DNA of 64,000 nt from DATARR01 sp044868005 (GCA_044868005.1 JBIOVX010000232.1:7834-71833); one strand, 5' to 3'. Positions 8,018-17,417 are shown, numbered from the stretch's first letter. A program made the numbers and translations. Notes: generated from the sequence alone by a model not told the origin.

Positions 8018-11000
8018 GCGAGCCACCGCCCTCGCCGCCTCCGCGGCAACCAGGCCGGCGCCGGCACGGCCGGGTGAGACGATGGGTGGTGCGTCCCTTC
8101 GTCTGGGGCCTCGTGCTGCTCCTCAGCCTGCTCGCCGCCGGCCTGATCCTCCTGCAGAGCCAGTTCGCCCGCGAGCGGGCGCTCGCCCGCATCATCCGGT
8201 CGACGTCGGATTTTCTCGGCCGTCCCATCCGCATCGGCGAGATCGAGTACACGCTCTTCCCCCTCGCCGTCGAGCTGCGCGACGTGGTCATTCCCGGGCC
8301 GCGGGCCACGGATCCGCCGGTCGCCCGCGCGCCGCTCGTCCGCCTGCAGATCAAGATCAAGGATCTCGAAGGGCGAGTCTTCGATATCGAGCAGATCGAT
8401 ATCGAGCGCCCCGAGGTCTATCTCCAGTTCAACCCGGACGGCACCAGCAACCTCCCTCAGTTCCGTGCCCGGGGCGCCGGGCCGAGGCGCTTCGACGTCC
8501 GCATCGGCCACGTCCTCATCCAGGACGGCGTCTTCCGTGTCAACGAGCGCAAGCTGCCCCTGACGCTGGAGGCGCGGGCCGTGTGGGGGCGGCTGATCGG
8601 CCGCGCCGAGCGCGCAGGCGAGGGAGGCAACCGCCTGGACGGCCTGGTCACCGCCCAGGAGGTGGTGACGACGCTGCCGCGCGCGCGGCCCTACCGCTTC
8701 ACCGTCTCCACCAAGGCGAGCATCCTGCCCCAGGAAGGCCGGGTGCGCATCGCCAACGCCCGCCTGGCCAGCCCGGACGTCGCCGCCACCGCCAGCGGCT
8801 TCGTCGACTATCGCTCCGGGAGCCGGCGGGTGAAGCTGGCGATCGAGGGCCGGGGCGCGGCCCGGCTCGCCAATCACCTCGGTTACATGGAGCGGCCGGT
8901 CGAGGGGCAGGTCTCCACCCACACCGACTTCGAGTGGACGCCGGACGGCTGGAGCTACTCCGGCACCGCCTCCGCGCCGCGCATCGCCACCTTCGACCGC
9001 GTCATCGAGGATATCCAGGCCTCCTTCCTCGGCGCGCCGGACCACCTGAACGTGCAGGTGCAGCGGGCGCGCTACGCCCGCGGCACCGTGAGCGGCTTGA
9101 TCGCGGTCGACACCCGCGGCACGGGGAGACCGGGCACCCCGGTGGCGCTCGATCTCGACTACGCGGACCTCTCGCTCCGCCAGCTTATCGAGGATCAATT
9201 CCCGGGGGAGGACCTGCCGATCGTGGGCGGCCTCTCCGGCCGCGCCCGCGGCACCCTCGACTACCGGTTCAACAGCGAGGCGCCGCTCGCCGGCCGCGGC
9301 CGCGCGGACGTCTACGTGCGGGGGACGAGCGAGACCGGGTTGCCGGTCACGGGCCATCTTCCCATCGACCTCAATGGTGGGGTGATCTCCAGCCGCAACC
9401 TCCACCTGACCGCGCCGGGGCAGGACGTGACCTCGCCCGGTTTCACCTACGATCTCGAGCGCGGCACCGGGCGGTTCGACTTCCGGCTGGTGAGCCGCGA
9501 CATCGGCCCCCTCGGCCCCGTGCTCGTGGGACCGCCGCGCCGGGGCGAGGAGCCGGACTTCTGGCTTCCTACCGAAGGGCGCGGAACCGCCGAGGGCTCG
9601 ATCGAATTCGCGCGCGAGGACTATTCGCTGCGGCTGCGCCTGAGCCTCGAGGACGTGGTGGCGCCGGTCACCACGGCGGAGACGGTCCGCGGCTCGTTCG
9701 CCTTGAATCCGCGGGCGTTGGAGGACCTGCGGCTGGAGCTCACCCGCAGCGGCGGCGCGCTGATGGTGACCGGCCGCATCCCGCTTCCCGCGCCGGGGCG
9801 GCGGACGGCCGCGCAGCCGCTCGTCCTCGCCGTGGACGCCGAGCAGTGGCCCGCCGCCGGCCTCGCCTGGTTCCTGGGGCCGGAGCTGGCGCGGCAGTTC
9901 GAGGGCGAGCTCTCCGGCCGCGTCGATCTCACGGGCTCTCCCGACCGCCTCTCCGGCCGCATCTACGCGCGCGTCGAGCATCTCGTGGCCTTCGGCGCGC
10001 CGCTCGGCCGGGCGCGGGCCGCGGTGGCGTTCGACGGCGGCCACATGACCGTCGAGCAAGGGGAGCTCGAGATGCCCGCCGGAACGGTCTTCGCCGCGGG
10101 CAGCTTCGACCAGGCGAGCGAGGCGCTGAACCTCACCGTAAGGGCGCCGGACCTGTCGCTCTCGGCGGAGCCTTTCGCACGCTACCTCGGCGGCGGCCTC
10201 ACCGGCCGCATGAGCCTCGAGGCGGCCGCCTCGGGAACGCTGCGCGAGCCGCGGGCGACCGTCGCCGTGCGCGGCCGGGACCTCGTGTTCCAGGGCCGTC
10301 CGCTGCAACAGCCGGGAGAGACGGCGGTGCAGGCGACGTGGGACGGCCGGCGGGTGGACGTCCACGGCTCCCTGCTCGGCCTCGCCTCCTTCCAGGGCGG
10401 GGGCCGGCTCGACCGCCAGGGCGCCGACGTGACGGTCGATCTGCGCAGCGATCAGCTCGGCATGCTGGCAAGGGCCTTCTCGCCGCGCGCCCTCCCCGAG
10501 TTCACCGGCTCGCTCGCAGGCGCCGCCACGCTCGCCGCCGATTTCGGTGCCGGCGCCTTTCGCGGCGGGCTCCAGCTCGCCGATCTGCGGCTGCAGTATC
10601 GCGGGCGGGCCATCGCCAGCCGCGAGCCCGTGGTGGCGGAGCTCACTCCCGAGCGGGTGACGATCCGCTCGTTCTATCTCGGCGAGCCGGGCACCGAGAA
10701 CGAGCTGTTCGTCTCCGGCACGGTGGGCCTGCGGGAAGGAGCGCCGCTCGACCTCCGCTTCCAGAGCACCATCGCCGCTTCCTGGGCGGAATTCTTCCTG
10801 CCCGACTACCGCATCGACGGCGCGCTCGACCTGCTGGGAGCGGTGCGCGGCACGGCGGACAACCCGTCGCTCAGCGGCCAGGGCGAGATCCGCGGCGCGC
10901 GGGTGATCGTGCCGCAGCTCGCCCAGTCGTTCGAGGACGTGCGGGGTTTCCTCAGCTTCAGCCGCGACCGCATCTTCCTCGACGAGCTATACGCCCGCCT

Positions 11001-12045
11001 GGGAGGCGGCACCCTGCGCGCCTCCGGAACCCTGGACCTGCCTCGCCCCGAGCGGGGCCTCGCGTACCGCCTCAACGTCTCGGCGCGAGACATCAGCCTG
11101 CGCTTCCCGGAGTTCCTCCTCAACCGCGGCAACGCCGAGGTGGCGCTGATCTCGAGCGACCTGGGGCGGCAGATCGTCGGCCAGGTGGACCTCCAGCGGT
11201 CGCTCTACGTCGAGGACGTGCCGGTGGACCTGCTGCAGTTCATCCAGCGCATCTTCCAGCGCCAGCGCCTGGAGCTCGCCGAGACCGGCAGCTTCGAATC
11301 CACCACCCAGCTCAACCTCGACGTCCGCGGTCCCGACGCGCTGCGCGTCCGCAACAACGTCGCCAATCTCCAGGGTGACGTCAGCCTCACCGTCCGCGGC
11401 ACCCTGGCCCGGCCCGTGATCTTCGGCGAGGTGGACCTCGATCCCGGCGGCACCCTGGTTTTCGCCGACAACGAGTACGAGGTGCAGCGGGGAACGCTGA
11501 CGTTCAGCAATCCCAACCGCGTCGATCCGGTGATCGATCTGGTGGCGCAGACGGAGGTCCAGGGCTTCAACATCACCCTCAATCTCGGCGGCACGCTGGA
11601 GCGGCCGGACGTCAACTTCGCCTCGGACGCCAACCTGGCGGATCTGGAGATCGTGTCGCTGATCGCCACCGGCCAGCGCCCCTCGGAGGGCCCGCTGCCG
11701 GTGAATCGTGCCGACGAGGAGATGGCCCCCAACGTCGCGGCGCGCCAGTTCCTCTACGGCCAGGCGGCTTCGGCCATCTCCCAGCGGGTCGGCACCATCT
11801 TCCGCTTCGACCGCTTCCGCATCAATCCCATCGTCGAGGCCGGCCAGCCGGTCTCGGGCATCAGCATCACCGTCGGCAAGCGGCTCTCCCGGGACGTCTT
11901 CGTCACCTATACCAGCGAGCCCGGCACCAACCGGCAGTACATCGTCCAGGTCGAATGGCAGCTCCGCAAGAACGTCACCCTCGTGCTCACCCAGGCCGGA
12001 GACGGCAGCTACGCCGTGGATACCGAGTGGCGGCGGCGGTTCTGA
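8014..12045 (+). CDS. tamB: TamB-like translocation/assembly and lipid-transport protein
   Basis: 1343 residues from GTG 8014, which overlaps the nadK stop. A proline/arginine-rich cytoplasmic N-terminus leads into one transmembrane helix (about 28-50), then an AsmA-like start (LGRPIRIGEIEYTLFPLAVE) and a very long series of beta-strand repeats typical of the bridge-like AsmA/TamB superfamily. The DUF490 C-terminus is clear: NEYEVQRGTLTFSNPNRVDP, NFASDANLADLEIVSLIATG and GQPVSGISITVGKRLSRDVF, ending in WRRRF. Such proteins span the periplasm and help phospholipid transport and outer-membrane protein insertion. The immediately following Omp85 gene is the expected partner (TamA role). Confidence 0.9.
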   Translation: MSEPPPSPPPRQPGRRRHGRVRRWVVRPFVWGLVLLLSLLAAGLILLQSQFARERALARIIRSTSDFLGRPIRIGEIEYTLFPLAVELRDVVIPGPRATDPPVARAPLVRLQIKIKDLEGRVFDIEQIDIERPEVYLQFNPDGTSNLPQFRARGAGPRRFDVRIGHVLIQDGVFRVNERKLPLTLEARAVWGRLIGRAERAGEGGNRLDGLVTAQEVVTTLPRARPYRFTVSTKASILPQEGRVRIANARLASPDVAATASGFVDYRSGSRRVKLAIEGRGAARLANHLGYMERPVEGQVSTHTDFEWTPDGWSYSGTASAPRIATFDRVIEDIQASFLGAPDHLNVQVQRARYARGTVSGLIAVDTRGTGRPGTPVALDLDYADLSLRQLIEDQFPGEDLPIVGGLSGRARGTLDYRFNSEAPLAGRGRADVYVRGTSETGLPVTGHLPIDLNGGVISSRNLHLTAPGQDVTSPGFTYDLERGTGRFDFRLVSRDIGPLGPVLVGPPRRGEEPDFWLPTEGRGTAEGSIEFAREDYSLRLRLSLEDVVAPVTTAETVRGSFALNPRALEDLRLELTRSGGALMVTGRIPLPAPGRRTAAQPLVLAVDAEQWPAAGLAWFLGPELARQFEGELSGRVDLTGSPDRLSGRIYARVEHLVAFGAPLGRARAAVAFDGGHMTVEQGELEMPAGTVFAAGSFDQASEALNLTVRAPDLSLSAEPFARYLGGGLTGRMSLEAAASGTLREPRATVAVRGRDLVFQGRPLQQPGETAVQATWDGRRVDVHGSLLGLASFQGGGRLDRQGADVTVDLRSDQLGMLARAFSPRALPEFTGSLAGAATLAADFGAGAFRGGLQLADLRLQYRGRAIASREPVVAELTPERVTIRSFYLGEPGTENELFVSGTVGLREGAPLDLRFQSTIAASWAEFFLPDYRIDGALDLLGAVRGTADNPSLSGQGEIRGARVIVPQLAQSFEDVRGFLSFSRDRIFLDELYARLGGGTLRASGTLDLPRPERGLAYRLNVSARDISLRFPEFLLNRGNAEVALISSDLGRQIVGQVDLQRSLYVEDVPVDLLQFIQRIFQRQRLELAETGSFESTTQLNLDVRGPDALRVRNNVANLQGDVSLTVRGTLARPVIFGEVDLDPGGTLVFADNEYEVQRGTLTFSNPNRVDPVIDLVAQTEVQGFNITLNLGGTLERPDVNFASDANLADLEIVSLIATGQRPSEGPLPVNRADEEMAPNVAARQFLYGQAASAISQRVGTIFRFDRFRINPIVEAGQPVSGISITVGKRLSRDVFVTYTSEPGTNRQYIVQVEWQLRKNVTLVLTQAGDGSYAVDTEWRRRF

Positions 12046-12059
12046 GGGGGGTGGAGGGG

Positions 12060-15000
12060 ATGAAAACGCTCTGGGCGTTCGTACACTGGCGCCGCCCCAA
12101 TGTAGAGACGCCCCGTGGGGCGTCTCCGCGGCGGGAAGGTCCCCTCCTTCCGGGCGAACCGTCCGCGGGACGTTTCCCTTCTTCGCAGCGTTGTCGCCGC
12201 CGCGGAGACGCCCCACGGGGCGTCTCTACATTGGGTTTCTGCTTCGCTCTGCTGATGTTTACAGGACCAGGGTGGGCGCAGGAAACCACGCCGCCACCCG
12301 AGGCCATTTCCGAAACCCCTGCCGAGACCGGCCCCACCGTCACCGCCATCGAGATACGCAGCGACGCGCCGCTCGACGAGTCGCTGGACGTCGAGAACCT
12401 CGTCGAGACCGAGGTGGGCCAGCCGCTCACCGCGGAACGCATCCGCCATACCTTGCGCAACCTCCAGGCCACCGGCTCCGCGGCGGAAATCGAGCTCTAC
12501 ACCGAGGACGATCCGGCGCGGGGAGGCGTCGTGGTGGTGCTCGTCTTCCGCGCCGTGGTGCTGGTGGAGGCCGTGCGCCTCGAAGGCGAGCTGGGGCTGC
12601 CGCGCGAGGATCTGCGGCGCGCCGTGCCGCAGGCCGAGGGCGAGCCGCTCGTCGAAGAGAAGGTGCTGCGGGGCGTCTACGACCTCCAGGACCTCTACCA
12701 GCGCAGCGGCTACTTTCAGGCCACGGCCCGCGTCTCCGTGCAGACGGACGAGGCGCGCCGGCGCGCGGTGGTGACGTATCTGGTCAACAGCGGCGCCCGG
12801 GCCACCGTCAGCACCATCGCCTTCGACCATCCCGTCGATCCCTTCGCGCCCGCCACCCTGGTCCACGAGCTGCGGCTCAAGCCCGGCGCCTTTTTTCGGC
12901 GGCAGACGGCCCGCGACGACGCCGAGCGGCTGCAGGCCTGGCTCATCCGCAGCCAGCACGGCGCGGCGCGGGTCGATCCTCCCGTCGAGGAGTACGACCG
13001 GGAAACCAACACCGTCAAGCTGACCTATCCCATCGAGATCGGGCCCAAGATCACCCTCGTCGTCATCGGCGCCGACGAGAAGACCCTGCGGCGCAAGGGA
13101 TTGCTGCCTTTCCTCGGCGAGAGCGGCTACGACGAGGCCCTGGTGCTGCAGGCGGTCAACCGGTTGAAGAGCTATTTCCAGGAGCAGGGCCATTATGACG
13201 TGCGCGTCGACAGCGAGGAGAAACGGAGCGGCGGCGAGCTGCAACTGACGTTCCGCATCGAGCCGGGGCCGGTCTACGCCTTGCGCCAGATCACCTTCTC
13301 CGGCAACGACGAGGTCTCCGAAGCCGACCTGCGTCAGCTCATGATCACCTCCGAGCGCAGCCTCCTGCGCCGCGGCAGCGGCCGGCTCGTGCAGCATGAG
13401 CTGGACGAGGACGTCGAAAACCTGCGCCGCTACTACGCGCTCCACGGCTATCTCGAGGCCGAGGCGGGACCGCCCCAGGTGGAGAAGCAGGGCGGCGATC
13501 TCCGCCTCGTCATTCCCATCCGCGAAGGGCCGCGCCAGCGCGTGGTCAGCCTCAGCTTCGAGAACGTGCAGGCGTTGGACATCGGCGAGCTCAAGAAGAA
13601 CCTGCCGCTCAAGGAACGAGAAGGATTTCACCCCGTTCTCCTGGAGAGCGCGCTCGACGCCATCCGCGCCGAGTACGCGGCCCGCGGCTACGTCCAGGCC
13701 CAGGTCTCCGCGCGGCAGGATTGGAACCCGGATCACACGCTGGTGGACGTCGTCATCCAGGTCCTGGAAGGGCCGGGGCAGGTGGCGGACCGCGTCGTCG
13801 TGCGCGGCAACGAGCGCACCACGGGTGAGGTGATCCGCCGCGCGCTCGACTTGAAGGCGGGCGATCCCATCAGCGACGTCAAGCTCCTGGAGGTGGAACG
13901 CAACCTCTACCGGCTCGGCATCTTCTCGCGGGTGGACATCGATCTCATCCGCGCCGATCTCGACACCACCGAGCGCGACGTGCTGGTGCGCGTCGAGGAA
14001 GGCAAGCCCCGCACGCTCATCTACGGCATCGGCTGGGATTCGATAGACAAGGTGCGCGGCCTCGTCGGCTTCAATCACAACAACGTCGCCGGCCGCGCCT
14101 ATGGCCTGCGCACGGACCTGCGCTGGAGCGAGAGCAACAGCCGCTTCCGTATCGTCTTCAATCAGCCCTATCTGGGCGAATACCCGGTCTCCCTCACCTC
14201 CACGGTGTTCTACGAGGAGGAGGGGCGGCGGCAGGAGCAGCCGTACGACGTGACGCGCTACGGCGCGCGCACCGAGGCGGCGCGGGTGTACGGCAACCGC
14301 CGCGTCAGCCTCGGCCTCGACTACCGCAACGTGAAGCTGGCGAACGTCGATCCGAGCGTCGTCTCCAACGAGATCGAGCGGCGCAATCAGCCCTACCAGA
14401 TCACCAGCCTGGTGCCGGTCTTCTTCTGGGACCGCCGCGACGACCCGATCTCCGCCACGCGCGGCTGGAGCACGCTGCTGCAGCTCCAGTACGCCTTCCC
14501 CGCCTTCGAGACCGACACCGAGTTCCTCAAGCTCTTCGTGCAGCAGACCCAGTACTTCGACCTCGGCCACCAGAACGTGGTGGCGGTGAGCGCGCGCTTC
14601 GGCGGCATCGAGCCGTTCAGGTCTCTGCAGGCCGAGCCGGACGATCCCCTGGCGGAGTTCCCCAGCCACAACATCCCCATCCCCGAGCGCTTCGTCGCCG
14701 GCGGCGATGCCAGCCACCGCGCCTATGGCTTCCAGGAGCTGGGCATCCGCGGCGAGACCCTGCTGCCGAGCTCGAGTGGAGAGGGCTTCGTGCCGGTGGG
14801 CGGCGACGGCCTCTTCCTCTTCAATCTCGAATACCGCTTTCCCGTCTTCGGCGATTTCGGCGGCACGGTCTTCTTCGACACCGGCAACGTCTGGGCCGAC
14901 TGGCGGTCGATCAATGTCCACGAGCTCAAGCACGGCGTCGGCCTGGGAGCGCGCTATCTCTCGCCGCTGGGCCCTATCCGCGCCGGCGTCGGCTGGAAGC

Positions 15001-15062
15001 TCAACCGCGAGCCCGGCGAGTCGAGTTATGAGTTCTTCGTGAACATCGGGAATCCGTTCTAG
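12060..15062 (+). CDS. Omp85-family outer-membrane assembly protein (BamA/TamA-like)
   Basis: 1000 residues from ATG 12060, preceded by a GGAGG site. The signal peptide is split: a basic N-region MKTLWAFVHWRR, then about 46 residues encoded by a palindromic repeat, then the hydrophobic core and signal-peptidase region FCFALLMFTGPGWAQ. Several POTRA domains follow (about 110-590), then the 16-strand barrel, with IPERFVAGGDASHRAYGFQE as the conserved loop-6 type motif and a C-terminal aromatic residue (FVNIGNPF). The position after tamB favours a TamA-like partner, although its length and POTRA number are closer to BamA. An in-frame TTG at 12231 is a possible repeat-independent start. Confidence 0.88.
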   Translation: MKTLWAFVHWRRPNVETPRGASPRREGPLLPGEPSAGRFPSSQRCRRRGDAPRGVSTLGFCFALLMFTGPGWAQETTPPPEAISETPAETGPTVTAIEIRSDAPLDESLDVENLVETEVGQPLTAERIRHTLRNLQATGSAAEIELYTEDDPARGGVVVVLVFRAVVLVEAVRLEGELGLPREDLRRAVPQAEGEPLVEEKVLRGVYDLQDLYQRSGYFQATARVSVQTDEARRRAVVTYLVNSGARATVSTIAFDHPVDPFAPATLVHELRLKPGAFFRRQTARDDAERLQAWLIRSQHGAARVDPPVEEYDRETNTVKLTYPIEIGPKITLVVIGADEKTLRRKGLLPFLGESGYDEALVLQAVNRLKSYFQEQGHYDVRVDSEEKRSGGELQLTFRIEPGPVYALRQITFSGNDEVSEADLRQLMITSERSLLRRGSGRLVQHELDEDVENLRRYYALHGYLEAEAGPPQVEKQGGDLRLVIPIREGPRQRVVSLSFENVQALDIGELKKNLPLKEREGFHPVLLESALDAIRAEYAARGYVQAQVSARQDWNPDHTLVDVVIQVLEGPGQVADRVVVRGNERTTGEVIRRALDLKAGDPISDVKLLEVERNLYRLGIFSRVDIDLIRADLDTTERDVLVRVEEGKPRTLIYGIGWDSIDKVRGLVGFNHNNVAGRAYGLRTDLRWSESNSRFRIVFNQPYLGEYPVSLTSTVFYEEEGRRQEQPYDVTRYGARTEAARVYGNRRVSLGLDYRNVKLANVDPSVVSNEIERRNQPYQITSLVPVFFWDRRDDPISATRGWSTLLQLQYAFPAFETDTEFLKLFVQQTQYFDLGHQNVVAVSARFGGIEPFRSLQAEPDDPLAEFPSHNIPIPERFVAGGDASHRAYGFQELGIRGETLLPSSSGEGFVPVGGDGLFLFNLEYRFPVFGDFGGTVFFDTGNVWADWRSINVHELKHGVGLGARYLSPLGPIRAGVGWKLNREPGESSYEFFVNIGNPF
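12096..12235. mobile_element. 140-bp palindromic (MITE/REP-doublet-like) element inside the Omp85 signal peptide
   Basis: Positions 12096-12134 and 12197-12235 are perfect 39-bp inverted repeats. Each arm itself contains a hairpin, GAGACGCCCC then GT then GGGGCGTCTC, so the element is a pair of REP-like hairpins in opposite orientation around a 62-bp centre that is itself partly palindromic (AACCGTCC/GGACGTTT at about 12160-12178). No target-site duplication is evident. The element is read through in frame as codons of the Omp85 signal peptide. Related GTAG-plus-GC-hairpin elements occur at 52624-52645 and 63946-63970. Confidence 0.88.
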
Positions 15063-15078
15063 GATACCGGCTCCATGG

Positions 15079-15297
15079 GTGACGCTCCTGAAATCGTCCT
15101 GGTGGAACCAGAATGACCTCTGGGGTGCAAATTACTATCCTGGAAAAGGTCGGGACGCCTGTATCGAGTTCACCTCGCTGATCAATATCCGCCCTGGACA
15201 AGGGAACCGAGGTATGCTCATCGCGGCCCCGGAGATTCGCGAGCGCGTTCGCGACATCACCTTCGCTCTGATCGGTGAAGGAGAACTGTTGGAATGA
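15079..15297 (+). CDS. DUF5674-like protein, apparently N-terminally truncated
   Basis: 72 residues from GTG 15079. DLWGANYYPGKG, IEFTSLINIRPGQGNR and the final APEIRERV match the C-terminal two-thirds of DUF5674 proteins as I recall them, which are usually about 110 residues. The N-terminal helical part is absent because the frame begins only 17 bp after the Omp85 stop. It may be a remnant produced by deletion, or use a shortened form. The function of the family is unknown. The last 4 bp overlap the next gene, so the pair is translationally coupled. Confidence 0.55.
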   Translation: MTLLKSSWWNQNDLWGANYYPGKGRDACIEFTSLINIRPGQGNRGMLIAAPEIRERVRDITFALIGEGELLE

Positions 15298-15653
15298 CGC
15301 AGCACGCCTCCCTCACGCCCGAACGCTGGGCGCAGTTCAGCCTCGACCAGCAGATCCTCATGATCGGCAACGAGATGAACCGGGCAAAACGATCGATCGA
15401 GCTTGGAGACCGCTCAGGACTGGGTCTCTCCTATGAGCGGGTCCTGCGGCTCGTAGATCTCACCGTTGAGGTCCAGCCACGCTACGGCCTGAGGCGCGAG
15501 CTGCTCCGCTGGCGCGATCTGGTTGCCGAGCTCTACATTGCTCCCGAGCCGGATCCTGCAAGCCACGCGGCGACATTCCGTGCCCTCCTCCTTTTTACGC
15601 CTGAAGCGGCCCGGCAGATCCCCTATGTCCTGGGTCAGACCGGTTCCGGTTGA
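15294..15653 (+). CDS. Small conserved hypothetical protein
   Basis: 119 residues from ATG 15294, overlapping the DUF5674-like gene by 4 bp. The sequence is soluble, probably all-helical, with WAQFSLDQQILMIGNEMNRA near the start, reminiscent of small proteins described only as hypothetical and encoded beside DUF5674 genes. There are no cysteines, no signal peptide and no catalytic signature. Overlap and strand indicate a two-gene unit, which in arrangement resembles a toxin-antitoxin pair, but I have no direct evidence for that role. Confidence 0.6.
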   Translation: MTQHASLTPERWAQFSLDQQILMIGNEMNRAKRSIELGDRSGLGLSYERVLRLVDLTVEVQPRYGLRRELLRWRDLVAELYIAPEPDPASHAATFRALLLFTPEAARQIPYVLGQTGSG

Positions 15654-15696
15654 CCGACCCGCTGCGGCAACGTAAACTGGCTTAAAGGTCCGCGTC

Positions 15697-16911
15697 ATGA
15701 ACCAGAACCCCCCCTTCGCCTCCATCGAAGAGGCCATCGAGCGCTTCCGCAGCGGCGAGATCGTCATCATCTGCGACGACGAGGATCGCGAGAACGAGGG
15801 CGACTTTGCCATCGCGGCGGAGAAGGTCACGCCGGCGGCCGTCAACTTCATGGCCAAGCACGGCCGCGGCCTCATCTGCCTCGCCTTGACCGAGGAGCGC
15901 TGCCGGGCGTTGGACCTGCCGCTGATGGTGGAGGACAACACCTCGCCCTTCGGCACCGCCTTCACCATCTCCATCGAGGCCCGCGGCAAGGTGACCACCG
16001 GCATCTCCGCCGCCGACCGCGCCGCCACCGTCCTCACCGCGATCCATCCGGCGACCCGGCCGGAGGACCTGCTGCGTCCGGGCCACGTCTTCCCCCTCCG
16101 CGCGAAGAAGGGGGGAGTGCTCAAGCGTGCCGGGCAGACCGAGGCGTCCGTCGATCTCGCCGGCCTCGCCGGCCTCGCGCCGGCCGGGGTGATCTGCGAG
16201 ATCATGAACGACGACGGCACCATGGCCCGCGTGCCGGACCTCGCCAAGGTCGCCCAGGAGCACGGTCTGCTGATGATCACCGTTTCCGAGCTCATCAGCT
16301 ACCGGCTGCGCCACGAGACCCTGGTGCGCAAGGTCGCCTCGCCCAGCCTGCCGACGGTCTTCGGCGACTTCCGCATCCACGCCTACCGCTCGGACGAGAC
16401 CGGCGACGAGAACGTGGCGCTGGTGATGGGGGAGATCGATGCCGAGGAGCCGGTGCTGGTGCGCGTCCACAGCCAGTGCCTGACGGGCGACATCTTCGGC
16501 TCCTGCCGCTGCGACTGCGGGCCGCAGCTCGAGCAGGCGCTGCAGAAGATCGCCGACGAAGGCCGGGGCGTGCTCCTCTACCTCCTGCAGGAAGGCCGCG
16601 GCATCGGCCTGATGAACAAGCTGCGCGCCTACGAGCTGCAGGAGCAGGGGCACGACACGGTGGAGGCCAATGAGCGGCTCGGCTTCCGCCCCGACCAGCG
16701 GGACTACGGCATCGGCGCCCAGATCCTGCGCGACCTCGGCGTGCGCCAGATGCGGCTGATGACGAACAATCCCAGCAAGTACATCGGCCTCCACGGCTAC
16801 GGCCTGGAGATCGTCGAGCGCATTCCGCTGGAGGTGGCGCCGACGGAGACCAGCCGCGCCTACCTGCGCACCAAGCGCGACAAGCTCGGCCACCTGCTGA
16901 AGCTGGTGTGA
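15697..16911 (+). CDS. ribBA: Bifunctional riboflavin biosynthesis protein RibBA
   Basis: 404 residues with two complete enzymes. Residues 1-205 are 3,4-dihydroxy-2-butanone 4-phosphate synthase (DDEDRENEGDFAIAAEKVTP; the later DLAGLAGLAPAGVICEIMND). Residues 210-404 are GTP cyclohydrolase II with the zinc cluster HSQCLTGDIFGSCRCDCG, LQEGRGIGLMNKLRAYELQE, and NERLGFRPDQRDYGIGAQIL. Together they supply both precursors of lumazine from ribulose 5-phosphate and GTP. The gene stands alone here, without ribD, ribE or ribH neighbours. No FMN riboswitch is visible in the short upstream gap. Confidence 0.96.
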   Translation: MNQNPPFASIEEAIERFRSGEIVIICDDEDRENEGDFAIAAEKVTPAAVNFMAKHGRGLICLALTEERCRALDLPLMVEDNTSPFGTAFTISIEARGKVTTGISAADRAATVLTAIHPATRPEDLLRPGHVFPLRAKKGGVLKRAGQTEASVDLAGLAGLAPAGVICEIMNDDGTMARVPDLAKVAQEHGLLMITVSELISYRLRHETLVRKVASPSLPTVFGDFRIHAYRSDETGDENVALVMGEIDAEEPVLVRVHSQCLTGDIFGSCRCDCGPQLEQALQKIADEGRGVLLYLLQEGRGIGLMNKLRAYELQEQGHDTVEANERLGFRPDQRDYGIGAQILRDLGVRQMRLMTNNPSKYIGLHGYGLEIVERIPLEVAPTETSRAYLRTKRDKLGHLLKLV

Positions 16912-16955
16912 TCCTGGTCGGCGGACCGGACTGATATCATCGAGAGCCGGAGGCC

Positions 16956-17180
16956 ATGATGCGGATTCGGTTCACAGCGGTGTTCCAACAGGTCCCTGAG
17001 GGATACATCGGGTTCGTCGAGGAGCTGCCGGGTGCGAATACCCAGGGGGCGACCCTCGAAGAGGCCCGGGCCAACCTGGAGGAAGCGGTCGCGCTCGTTC
17101 TCGAAGCCAACCGGACTCTCGCCGAGGAGGAGCTCCGCGGCGCCGAAGTCATTCGCGAGCCACTCAAGCTCTCCGCGTGA
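16956..17180 (+). CDS. hicB: HicB-family antitoxin
   Basis: 74 residues with the partial RNase H-like HicB fold: IRFTAVFQQVPEGYIGFVEE then LPGANTQGATLEEARANLEEA. This is the short HicB form without an obvious C-terminal DNA-binding domain, so autoregulation may be weak or rely on complex formation. The upstream gap holds a TATCAT hexamer (about 16934) that could be a -10, and GGAGG precedes the start. The stop overlaps the hicA start by 4 bp. The hicB-hicA order is the reverse of the E. coli hicAB operon, as often seen in other phyla. Confidence 0.85.
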   Translation: MMRIRFTAVFQQVPEGYIGFVEELPGANTQGATLEEARANLEEAVALVLEANRTLAEEELRGAEVIREPLKLSA

Positions 17181-17368
17181 AGAGAGCTGATCTGATCCGC
17201 CATCTGGAGAGGCACGGCTGCGAGCTTCTGCGCGAGGGCGGCAGCCATTCGGTCTACGTCAATCGCGCCGCACGGAGGAGTACGGCCATACCGCGGCATC
17301 GGGAGATCAACGACTTCCTTGCCCGCAAGATCTGTATTGACCTGGACGTTCCACCGCCCGCGAAATAG
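17177..17368 (+). CDS. hicA: HicA-family mRNA interferase toxin
   Basis: 63 residues from GTG 17177. The double-stranded-RNA-binding-like fold of HicA is recognisable: KRADLIRHLERHGCELLREG, catalytic His24 in GGSHSVYVN, and IPRHREINDFLARKICIDLD. HicA cleaves mRNA and is neutralised by HicB. All key residues are present, so the module looks intact. It lies between ribBA and an unrelated glycosyltransferase and is probably a recent cassette. Confidence 0.87.
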   Translation: MKRADLIRHLERHGCELLREGGSHSVYVNRAARRSTAIPRHREINDFLARKICIDLDVPPPAK

Positions 17369-17417
17369 GGAGCTTGAGCGGTTTCACTGTGCACAGGAGC
17401 AGGATCTGGATTGATCC

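Noticed and set aside
7933..10365. 810-codon minus-strand open frame opposite tamB
   Set aside because: Shadow frame of the TamB-like gene; composition is biased and no domain is visible.
12009..14933. 974-codon minus-strand open frame opposite the Omp85 gene
   Set aside because: Shadow frame; the plus strand has POTRA and barrel motifs throughout.
16930..16940. GATATC upstream of hicB as an isolated array unit
   Set aside because: It is a single copy and overlaps a TATCAT -10-like hexamer; no neighbour at 21-bp distance was found.
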